A DNA stretch of 64,000 nt, from the NCBI RefSeq assembly GCF_029433295.1, contig NZ_JAQTHV010000001.1, forward strand, positions 496,001 through 560,000. The letters run 5' to 3'. Of the stretch, positions 36,305-43,669 are shown in pieces. This stretch comes from Bifidobacterium sp. ESL0784 (GTDB lineage: Bacteria > Actinomycetota > Actinomycetes > Actinomycetales > Bifidobacteriaceae). The notes beneath the pieces were generated by a model, which saw only the letters and a list, made by a program, of their open reading frames with translations, was not told where the DNA came from and did no database searches. Every line of letters begins with the position of its first letter. Position 1 is the first letter of the stretch. Made by a program: the position numbers and the translations under genes.

Positions 36305-36364
36305 TGAGAAATTATCTGGTTATATGGTACACGGAACATGTTTCAGGAGAAACTGAATTTCTCA
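36305..36364. promoter_or_regulatory. nested inverted repeats between cdaR and gudD
   Basis: TGAGAAATT (36305-36313) pairs with AATTTCTCA (36356-36364), and GTTTC/GAAAC (36340-36353) lies inside. It falls in the cdaR leader and about 110 bases upstream of the dehydratase start. It is either a CdaR operator pair or structure in the cdaR mRNA. Confidence 0.4.
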
Positions 36365-36475
36365 TTTCGTCACATAGAATATGCCGTATCGGTGTGCACG
36401 GAGCGGATAATGATAACGCAACGTTTTCTGGATTTCATATAAATGGAATTTACTTTGTATCGAAGGAGAACAAAG

Positions 36476-37819
36476 ATGGTACCGACAATCGAGCATATGG
36501 AGGTCGTTCCCGTAGCCGGCTACGACAGTATGCTCTTGAATTTGGCCGGCGCTCATGAGCCGTTCTTCACGCGTAACGTCGTGGTGATGACCGATAGCGA
36601 TGGCTATACTGGTGTGGCCGAGGTGCCTGGTGGGGAAGTCATCGCCCACCGGCTTGAACTTTGCGTCCCACTTGTCGAGGGAAAGCCGATCAGCCAGTGG
36701 AAAGGCGTCGTTCAGGATTGCGAGGAAATGCTCAAAAAACATCTCGCAAGTGAAGCCGGATCCAACGGTGTTCAGACCGCACATGCCATGATTTTCAAGA
36801 AGCTCACCAATGTGTTGACCGGCGTCGAGACGCCGATGCTTGATTTGTTGGGCAAGCATATGGAGGTTCCGGTGGCCGCGTTGCTCGGCGATGGGCAGGT
36901 CCGGGACGAAGTGCGTTTCTTGGGTTACCTGTTCTATGTCGGGGATCCCGATAAAACCGATTTACCTTACTTGCGTAACGACGATGACTCCGATGAGTGG
37001 GGTCGTATCCGTCGCGAGCCTGCGCTTGACCCGGATGCTATCGTTCATCAGGCCGAAGCGGCCCAGGAGCGTTTCGGCTTCCATGACTTCAAGCTCAAGG
37101 GCGGCGTTTTCCCCGGTGAAGAGGAGATCGAGGCTGTCAAGGCGTTGAAGAAGCGGTTCCCCGATGCGCGCATCACCATCGATCCGAATCAGGGTTGGTC
37201 GATGGAAGAGGCGCTTAGGCTGTGTCGTGACATGACCGGAATCCTAACTTACGTTGAGGATCCTGTCGGCCCCGAAGGTCGTTTCTCGGCCCGTGAGACG
37301 ATGGCCGAGTTCCATCGCATCACCGGCCTGGCCACGGCGACGAATATGTGTGATACGGATTGGCGTGAGATGAAGGCGGCCATCCGTCTTGATTCGGTGA
37401 CGATCCCGCTGGCTGATCCTCACTTCTGGACCATGGAAGGCGCGGTCCGTGTGGCCCAGCTTTGCAATGACCTTGATTTGACTTGGGGCGTGCATTCCAA
37501 CAACCACTTCGACATCTCACTGGCCATGGTGGCACAATCCGCCGCCGCGGCTCCCGGACGCATCAACGCCTGCGACACACATTACATGTGGCAGGACGGC
37601 CAACATCTGGGCAAGAAGGCGCCTCACTTCGTGGACGGGTGTCTCAAGGTGCCACGTGATGTGCCGGGGCTTGGCATTGATCTTGACCGTGAGAAGCTGG
37701 ACGCCGCCCATCGGCTCTACGTCGATAACGGCTGTGGCACACGGGATGATGCGAGAGGCATGCAGTACCTGATTCCGGGCTGGCAGTACGACCCGCACCG
37801 CCCGGCACTGGTGCGCTGA
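36476..37819 (+). CDS. gudD: glucarate dehydratase-family enzyme, first copy
   Basis: A 447-residue enolase-superfamily enzyme that dehydrates D-glucarate to 5-keto-4-deoxyglucarate. The catalytic Lys pair is in FKLKGG. Metal ligands are in DPNQGW, YVEDP and the ATNMCDTDW region. The catalytic His is in HSNNHFDIS, followed by DTHYMWQDGQ. All key residues appear intact. AAGGAG precedes the ATG at 36476; the frame is open eleven codons upstream. It is followed after 79 bases by a second, very similar copy. E. coli also has a tandem pair (gudX, gudD), so this copy could be the GudX counterpart. Confidence 0.92.
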   Translation: MVPTIEHMEVVPVAGYDSMLLNLAGAHEPFFTRNVVVMTDSDGYTGVAEVPGGEVIAHRLELCVPLVEGKPISQWKGVVQDCEEMLKKHLASEAGSNGVQTAHAMIFKKLTNVLTGVETPMLDLLGKHMEVPVAALLGDGQVRDEVRFLGYLFYVGDPDKTDLPYLRNDDDSDEWGRIRREPALDPDAIVHQAEAAQERFGFHDFKLKGGVFPGEEEIEAVKALKKRFPDARITIDPNQGWSMEEALRLCRDMTGILTYVEDPVGPEGRFSARETMAEFHRITGLATATNMCDTDWREMKAAIRLDSVTIPLADPHFWTMEGAVRVAQLCNDLDLTWGVHSNNHFDISLAMVAQSAAAAPGRINACDTHYMWQDGQHLGKKAPHFVDGCLKVPRDVPGLGIDLDREKLDAAHRLYVDNGCGTRDDARGMQYLIPGWQYDPHRPALVR

Positions 37820-37898
37820 GCGCGTGACAAGCAAGAACAGAACACAGGATCAACAATCCGATAATCAATTTTTTCAAGTTTTTTAGGAGGAAATAATT

Positions 37899-39224
37899 AT
37901 GGTACCGAAAATCGAGACAATGGAAGTGATTCCCGTAGCAGGCTATGACAGCATGCTGCTCAATCTCTCCGGGGCGCATAGCCCGTTCTTCACCAGAAAC
38001 ATCGTGATCATGACGGATACCGATGGCTATACGGGTATCAGCGAGGTTCCGGGAACGAAGAAGGTCACCGATGTCTTGAACGAGGTCAAGCCGATGGTCA
38101 TCGGCCAGCCCTTGAGCCAGTGGAAGAACATCGTGCGCAATATTCACGACAAGTATGCGTCCCTCGACGCGGGCGGCCGTGGCAACCAGACCTTCGATCT
38201 GCGCACCACCGTCCACGTACAGACCGCAGTGGAAACACCGATGCTCGATCTGTTGGGCAAGCATATGGAGGTTCCGGTGGCCGCGTTGCTCGGCGACGGG
38301 CAGGTCCGCGACCATGTTCGCTTCCTGAGCTATCTCTTCTACGTCGGTGACCGCACGAAGACGGATCTTCCTTATATCCATGATGACGACAATTCCGATG
38401 AGTGGGGTCGTATCCGTCGCGAGCCTGCGCTTGACCCGGATGCCATCGTCGCGCAGGCGAAGGCCACCACGGAGCGTTACGGCTTCCACGACTTCAAGCT
38501 CAAGGGCGGTGTGTTCGAAGGCAAGGAGGAAATCAAGGCCATCAAGGCTCTGAAGAAGGCCTTCCCCGACGCACGCATCACGCTTGATCCGAACCAGGGC
38601 TGGTCGTTGGAGGAAGCCATCGACCTGTGCAATGACATGACCGGCATACTCACCTATGTCGAGGATCCGTGCGGCGCCGAAGGCCGTTTCTCGGCCCGTG
38701 AGACGATGGCCGAGTTCCATCGCATCACCGGCTTGCCGACGGCGACGAATATGTGCGATACGGATTGGCGTGAAATGAAGGCGGCCATCCGCCTTGATTC
38801 GGTCACCATCCCGTTGGCCGACCCGCACTTCTGGACGATGGAGGGCTGCGTACGCGTCGCCCAGCTTTGCCACGACATGGACCTCACCTGGGGTGTGCAT
38901 TCCAACAACCACTTCGACATCTCACTGGCCATGGTGGCACAATCCGCCGCCGCGGCTCCCGGCAAACTCAATGCTTGCGATACCCATTACATCTGGCAGG
39001 ACGGTCAGTATCTCACCAAAAACCCGCCGAAGATCGAGAATGGCGAGATCGAAGTTCGCCGCGATGTGCCGGGTCTGGGCATCGAGGTCGACCGGGACGC
39101 TGTCGAAAAGGCGCACAAACTCTATGTCGACAACGATTGCGGCACCCGTGACGACGCTGTCGGCATGCAGTATCTCATTCCGGGCTGGAAGTTCGACCCG
39201 CATCGTCCTTCGATGGTGCGCTGA
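37899..39224 (+). CDS. gudD: glucarate dehydratase-family enzyme, second copy
   Basis: A 441-residue paralogue of the upstream gene with the same catalytic set: FKLKGG, DPNQGW, YVEDP, HSNNHFDIS and DTHYIWQDGQ. The N-terminal 50-110 region differs clearly from copy one, while the rest is close to identical. The DNA includes a 68-base identical block (37490-37557 and 38895-38962). TTAGGAGG is the ribosome site. One copy may prefer a different diacid, such as idarate or galactarate, or may be non-catalytic like E. coli GudX; sequence alone does not decide. Confidence 0.92.
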   Translation: MVPKIETMEVIPVAGYDSMLLNLSGAHSPFFTRNIVIMTDTDGYTGISEVPGTKKVTDVLNEVKPMVIGQPLSQWKNIVRNIHDKYASLDAGGRGNQTFDLRTTVHVQTAVETPMLDLLGKHMEVPVAALLGDGQVRDHVRFLSYLFYVGDRTKTDLPYIHDDDNSDEWGRIRREPALDPDAIVAQAKATTERYGFHDFKLKGGVFEGKEEIKAIKALKKAFPDARITLDPNQGWSLEEAIDLCNDMTGILTYVEDPCGAEGRFSARETMAEFHRITGLPTATNMCDTDWREMKAAIRLDSVTIPLADPHFWTMEGCVRVAQLCHDMDLTWGVHSNNHFDISLAMVAQSAAAAPGKLNACDTHYIWQDGQYLTKNPPKIENGEIEVRRDVPGLGIEVDRDAVEKAHKLYVDNDCGTRDDAVGMQYLIPGWKFDPHRPSMVR

Positions 39225-39244
39225 ACGAGACCAGAAGAAAATAT

Positions 39245-39291
39245 GGCCATGGCGGCGTAATGCCGGTGGATGGAGGCAAGCCGCCATGGCC
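39245..39291 (+). promoter_or_regulatory. perfect 12-bp hairpin inside the glucarate operon
   Basis: GGCCATGGCGGC (39245-39256) pairs with GCCGCCATGGCC (39280-39291) with a 23-base loop. It sits between the second dehydratase gene and the lyase gene with no T-tract. It is likely an mRNA-stabilising or processing structure, or a partial terminator setting expression ratios. Confidence 0.55.
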
Positions 39292-39322
39292 GATCTCAAA
39301 TCAGGAAGAATAGCTGAAAATC

Positions 39323-40225
39323 ATGAGTGACAAGCAGACATTTAAAGGTATTTTCGTTCCGATTCTCACCCCGGTCGATGAGCATGAGAACATTAACGAG
39401 GCCAAGTTGCGCAAGCAGGTCGATTATGTCATCGAGCATGGCGTCGATGGCATACTGGCTTTCGGCAGCAACTCGGAATTCTATATGTTCGATGATGACG
39501 AGATGCTCGCTGCGACCACGATCATCAAGGATGAGGCCGCGGGCAGGGTGCCGGTCATGTTTGGTGTTGGCCATATACGTACAAGCAAGGCCATCGAATT
39601 GGCGCAGAGGGCCACGCAACTTGGCGTTGCTGCGGTCTCGGTGTTGCAGCCGATGTTTATCGAGCCCACAGCAGAAGCGCTTTATCATCATTATTCCACC
39701 ATTGCGAAGGCGATCGCTCCGCAGCCCATGTTCATCTACAACAACCCGGGCCGTGCCGGTTATCCGGTTCCCGTCGACATCATGGTCCGTTTGGCCCATG
39801 ACTGCGACAACATCATCGGGGTCAAGGATTCAAGCGGCAATGTCACCAACATCGAGGAATTGGTGCGTCAAACGCGGAACATCGATTTCGCCGTGTTCGC
39901 CGGCAAGGACACCATCGTCTACCCAAGCCTGTGCGTGGGTGGCGCCGGAGCCGTATGCTCCACAGCCAACATCTATCCGGATCTGGTATGCGGCATCTAC
40001 GACAAGTTCGAGCAAGGGGACTATAAGGGTTCGCTGGAAGACCAGTTCAAGCTCAACCCCATACGCAACTCGCAGGATGCGGCCAGCTTCCCGTCGCCGA
40101 CCAAAGACATGGCCAATCTCATGGGCATGGATGTCGGTCCTTCCATCCGTCCTACCGAGGCTGCGACAGGCGCCGCCCTCGATGGGATGAAGAAAGCCAT
40201 GCGCGAAGCTGGATACCTATCCTGA
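39323..40225 (+). CDS. DapA-family lyase, probable 5-keto-4-deoxyglucarate aldolase
   Basis: A 300-residue class I Schiff-base enzyme of the dihydrodipicolinate synthase/N-acetylneuraminate lyase family. It begins GIFVPILTPVDEHENIN. The proton-relay Tyr is in MFIYNNPGRAGY and the Schiff-base Lys in IIGVKDSSGN. Known diacid members (KdgD) dehydrate and decarboxylate 5-keto-4-deoxyglucarate to 2-oxoglutarate semialdehyde. The next two genes, garK and garR, are instead needed after an aldolase split into pyruvate and tartronate semialdehyde. The aldolase role is therefore inferred from context. The GarL-type (HpcH) aldolase is absent. The ribosome site (AGGAAG) is somewhat distant. Confidence 0.82.
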   Translation: MSDKQTFKGIFVPILTPVDEHENINEAKLRKQVDYVIEHGVDGILAFGSNSEFYMFDDDEMLAATTIIKDEAAGRVPVMFGVGHIRTSKAIELAQRATQLGVAAVSVLQPMFIEPTAEALYHHYSTIAKAIAPQPMFIYNNPGRAGYPVPVDIMVRLAHDCDNIIGVKDSSGNVTNIEELVRQTRNIDFAVFAGKDTIVYPSLCVGGAGAVCSTANIYPDLVCGIYDKFEQGDYKGSLEDQFKLNPIRNSQDAASFPSPTKDMANLMGMDVGPSIRPTEAATGAALDGMKKAMREAGYLS

Positions 40226-40297
40226 GCTGTTTGAATATATTACGATAGGTAATCGGCAACAGGCAATGGTTTGCAGTCAATCAGGAGGAAGAATACG

Positions 40298-41440
40298 ATG
40301 AACAGGTATTCGGTTCTTTTGGCGACGGATTCGTTTAAAGGCTCGGCTTCGAGCATAGAAGTGGAAAAGTTGCTTGAACGTGGAATACGTCGCGTCGCGC
40401 CGGACTGCACGGTCCTCGAATATCCCATCGCAGATGGCGGGGAAGGTACCGTTGAGGCGGTGATGGCGTCCAAGGGAGGAGACCTCCGTGATGTTCATGT
40501 TCGGGGGCCGCTGGGAGCGGATGTCGTTGCCAAGTACGTCCTTTCCGATGACGACGCCATCATCGAAATGGCGCAGGCCAGTGGCCTGACCCTCATCGAG
40601 CAGAACCGCGAAAACGCGCTGAACGCTTCCACGTTCGGTGTCGGGCAGATGATTCTCGATGCGTTGGATGCCGGTGCAAAGCGAATCTTCATCGGTTTGG
40701 GAGGCAGTGCGACCAGCGATGGCGGTGTCGGTATGGCCAAGGCGCTGGGCGTGCGGTTTTTCAATGCCGACGGCGAATACGTGCCCTGTGGTTTGGCAGG
40801 ACTTGAGAACCTGACATCCATCGATTGGTCGGATGCCGATCCGCGCATCCTCAAGACGGAATTCGTCGCGCTGACCGATGTCTCCAACACGCTGGTAGGT
40901 CCCGACGGTGCGGTGCACATTTACGGTCCGCAAAAGGGGCTTGGCGCCCGTGACCTTGACCGTTTTGATCAGTGGATGAGCCAATATGCCAAGCTGCTTT
41001 TCGATGTCGCCGGCTTCGATGTCGCCTCCGTCGCCGGGGCAGGCGCGGCAGGCGGACTCGGCGCCGCGTTGGTCGCTTTCTGCGGCGCCGAGATCAAAAG
41101 CGGCATCGATACTGTCCTCGACATCATCGGCATTGAGAAAGTCATGCCGCATGTCGATCTGGTCATCACCGGCGAAGGCAGGATGGATTCGCAATCGGCC
41201 AATGGCAAGGCTCCGATCGGCGTAGCCCTAAGGGCCAAGAAATTCGGCGTGCCCGTTGTGGCTGTGGTGGGCAGTCGTGCCGATGATTTGGGCGGTGTCT
41301 ATGAAGAAGGTATCGATCTGGTGCTTTCCTGCGTTTACGAACCGACATCTCTTAAGCGGTGTATGGCGCGTGTGACCGAAACGGTACCGATTGCAGGGGA
41401 GAGCGCGATGCGCGCCTTTCTGATGGCAAAAAGGACCTGA
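40298..41440 (+). CDS. garK: glycerate kinase (GarK/GlxK family)
   Basis: A 380-residue type I glycerate kinase, expected to make 2-phosphoglycerate from D-glycerate and ATP. Signature segments are ATDSFKGSASSIEV, PIADGGEGTVEAV, GLGGSATSDGGVGMAKALG, AGAAGGLGAALVAF and VITGEGRMDSQSANGKAPIGV. AGGAGGAA lies seven bases before the ATG at 40298. It links the hexarate pathway to lower glycolysis. It follows the lyase gene by 72 bases. Confidence 0.93.
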   Translation: MNRYSVLLATDSFKGSASSIEVEKLLERGIRRVAPDCTVLEYPIADGGEGTVEAVMASKGGDLRDVHVRGPLGADVVAKYVLSDDDAIIEMAQASGLTLIEQNRENALNASTFGVGQMILDALDAGAKRIFIGLGGSATSDGGVGMAKALGVRFFNADGEYVPCGLAGLENLTSIDWSDADPRILKTEFVALTDVSNTLVGPDGAVHIYGPQKGLGARDLDRFDQWMSQYAKLLFDVAGFDVASVAGAGAAGGLGAALVAFCGAEIKSGIDTVLDIIGIEKVMPHVDLVITGEGRMDSQSANGKAPIGVALRAKKFGVPVVAVVGSRADDLGGVYEEGIDLVLSCVYEPTSLKRCMARVTETVPIAGESAMRAFLMAKRT

Positions 41441-41512
41441 AACAGACTTGTTTCCCGGTCTCTATGAACGGGGACATCAGAATCTCATTGATTTTGTATA
41501 GAAAGGAACATA

Positions 41513-42400
41513 ATGAAAGTTGGATTTGTAGGATTGGGAATCATGGGCAAGCCCATGGCAATCAACGTTCTGAAGGCCGGCCATCAGGTCGTTGGCTATG
41601 ACCGCAATACGTCGAACATCGCTTCTGTCGTCGAAGCGGGCGGCGAAGAGGGAAAGAGCGGCAAGGACGTTGCACAGCGTTGCGATGTTGTCATCACCAT
41701 GCTGCCGAATTCTCCGAACGTGGAAAGCGCGCTGTTCGATAAGGACGGCATCGCCGAAGGTCTGAGCGCAGGCAAGGCCGTCATCGACATGAGCTCCATC
41801 GCACCTCTGGCCAGCCGTGATTTCGGTAAGCGCCTGGGCGAGATGGGAGTCGACTTCCTTGACGCCCCGGTTTCCGGCGGCGAGCCCAAGGCCGTCGACG
41901 GCACCATCGCGGTGATGGTCGGCGGCGACGAGAAGGTCTTCGCCAAGTATGAGGACCTGCTCAAGACGATGGCATCGACGGTCACCCTGGTCGGTGAGAT
42001 TGGAGCCGGCAATATCACCAAGCTAGCCAACCAGATGATCGTGGCCATCAACATCGCGGGCATCTCCGAGGCGTATTCGCTGGCGAAAAAGGCTGGCGTC
42101 GACCCGGAGCGTGTCTATCAGGCCATCCGCAGTGGTCTGGCGGGCAGTGTGGTCATGGATCAGAAGTCCGAGAAGATCTTCTCCGGCAACTTCGACCCCG
42201 GTTTCCGTATCGAACTGCATATCAAGGATCTGCAGAACGTCATGGACACCTCGCATGGCATCAATGTCTCGGCGCCGTTCAGTGCGCTCGCCATGGAGAT
42301 CATGCAGTCGCTCAAGGCCCATGGCCACGAGAAGGAAGACCACAGCGCCATCGCAGAATGGTACGAGATGGTCAATGATATGAAGCTTCAGAAGGACTGA
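41513..42400 (+). CDS. garR: 2-hydroxy-3-oxopropionate (tartronate semialdehyde) reductase
   Basis: A 295-residue member of the beta-hydroxyacid dehydrogenase family, reducing tartronate semialdehyde to D-glycerate. The Rossmann motif is GFVGLGIMGKPMA. The substrate loop is DAPVSGGEPKAVDGT, and the catalytic Lys is in GNITKLANQMIVA. AGAAAGGAACATA precedes the ATG. Related 3-hydroxyisobutyrate dehydrogenases share these motifs; the neighbourhood (glycerate kinase and glucarate dehydratases) supports GarR. It is the last gene of the operon. Confidence 0.92.
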   Translation: MKVGFVGLGIMGKPMAINVLKAGHQVVGYDRNTSNIASVVEAGGEEGKSGKDVAQRCDVVITMLPNSPNVESALFDKDGIAEGLSAGKAVIDMSSIAPLASRDFGKRLGEMGVDFLDAPVSGGEPKAVDGTIAVMVGGDEKVFAKYEDLLKTMASTVTLVGEIGAGNITKLANQMIVAINIAGISEAYSLAKKAGVDPERVYQAIRSGLAGSVVMDQKSEKIFSGNFDPGFRIELHIKDLQNVMDTSHGINVSAPFSALAMEIMQSLKAHGHEKEDHSAIAEWYEMVNDMKLQKD

Positions 42401-42420
42401 AAGCTTTTAGAAAATCATTC

Positions 42421-42495
42421 GGATTCGACGGGATTCGGCGGTTGACCTGCAATCAGGCATTGATCTGGTTGCAGGCCGTCGTCGAATCTCGTTTT
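42421..42495 (+). terminator. terminator of the glucarate operon
   Basis: CCTGCAATCAG (42446-42456) pairs with CTGGTTGCAGG (42465-42475), with one wobble. An outer GATTCGACG/CGTCGAATC pairing extends the stem, and GTTTTG follows. It lies just after the garR stop. Confidence 0.75.
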
Positions 42496-42582
42496 GTTCA
42501 TAATATTTTGGTTTTGCCGTTTTGATGTTGAAATGATGTGTGGCAACGTCGAATTCAGCAAGGTCGTTTACACTGGGAAGCT

Positions 42583-43461
42583 ATGACCGCTCAGCAACCG
42601 AAAAAGCGCCAAAGCAAGCGCAAAACCAGCAAGGACATGCAGCGCGTCTATCTTCGCCGCCGCATCGTCGTGGGTGTGGTCGCGCTGGCGCTTCTGGCAC
42701 TGATCGGGTTCGGCGTTTACGCGCTTACGACCAAGGTCATCGCCACTCACGGCGGGCATGGCGGGCAATCGTCTTCAAGCTCCGTTTCCGGAAGCAGGAA
42801 AAAGACACTGGCCAAGAAACCCGGAAAGTCCGATAATAATAAAAACAATCAGGATGATAAAGCCAATCAGGGCGGCGTCAGGAAATGCGGCGCAAAGGAC
42901 GTCAAGCTGGAACTGAGCCCCGTTTCTCAGAGTGTAGAACTCGGCGGATCGCTTGATTTCAAGGCCACCATCCGCTATGAGGGCAACGATTCCTGCGTGG
43001 TTGACGCCTCCAACGCCTCGCGCATCCTTACCATTTACACGATTTCGGACGACGGTTCGGCTTCGGACTCGGATTCGGATTCCGGTAACGATTCCGCTTC
43101 AAAATCCGGTTCCGACACGAATTCCAAGTCGGGTTCGTCTTCTAAATCGGGTTCGTCTTCCGGTACTTCCAACGATGGTTCGGATTCCGAGGCGGATGAC
43201 AATGCCGACGCGGCCTCAAGCGAGCAGAATGGCGACACCATCTGGAGTTCCGCCGCCTGCCCCGCGGATTCCCGTAATCTCCTGATGGCCAAGGGTGACA
43301 AGGACGTGCAGAAAATCACCTGGCCGGCCGACAAAACCGGTTCCACCTGCGTGCCCGACAATCAGCTTCCGCGCGTGAAACGTGGCACCTATCTGGCCCA
43401 GCTGAGCCTCAAAGGCCACCCGGACGTGAAAAGCGAGAAGGTCCCGGTTATCGTCAAATAA
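42583..43461 (+). CDS. membrane-anchored protein with Ser/Asp-rich insert, function unknown
   Basis: A 292-residue protein not recognised as a known family. A basic N-terminus (KKRQSKRKTSKDMQ) is followed by one membrane helix (about residues 28-50) and then a Ser-rich and Lys/Asn/Asp-rich linker. An extracytoplasmic domain with KCGAKDVKLELSPVSQSVEL follows, interrupted near residues 160-225 by a low-complexity Ser/Asp/Gly stretch. It resumes with WSSAACPADSRNLLMAKG and ends in a strand-rich part. Four cysteines outside the membrane could form two disulphides. TACACT at 42569-42574 lies eight bases before the ATG, suggesting leaderless expression. Confidence 0.75.
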   Translation: MTAQQPKKRQSKRKTSKDMQRVYLRRRIVVGVVALALLALIGFGVYALTTKVIATHGGHGGQSSSSSVSGSRKKTLAKKPGKSDNNKNNQDDKANQGGVRKCGAKDVKLELSPVSQSVELGGSLDFKATIRYEGNDSCVVDASNASRILTIYTISDDGSASDSDSDSGNDSASKSGSDTNSKSGSSSKSGSSSGTSNDGSDSEADDNADAASSEQNGDTIWSSAACPADSRNLLMAKGDKDVQKITWPADKTGSTCVPDNQLPRVKRGTYLAQLSLKGHPDVKSEKVPVIVK

Positions 43462-43526
43462 CCGGTAATATATTTCGAATGCTTGGGGAATAACGGAATC
43501 GCCGTAATCGCGCGTCGGATAATCCG

Positions 43527-43669
43527 GCAAGTTCAAACAATCGGCATACCCGGATAATTGGGAAGCACCCGGACAATCTGTCAGGTCTAAACAATGGGCG
43601 TGCCCGGATAATCAGGAAACACGCGAAGTTCAGACGATTCCTAGAGGCCAGAAGCCCGGACGATCCCTA
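43527..43669. repeat. degenerate direct repeats between two convergent genes
   Basis: Two imperfect copies of a roughly 41-base unit lie at about 43527-43567 and 43581-43622. They share AAACAAT, CCCGGATAAT and GGAA(G/A)CAC in the same order. A third, more divergent copy runs from about 43623 to 43669. Spacing is near 50 bases. The first gene ends at 43461 and the convergent gene ends at 43667. Confidence 0.6.
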
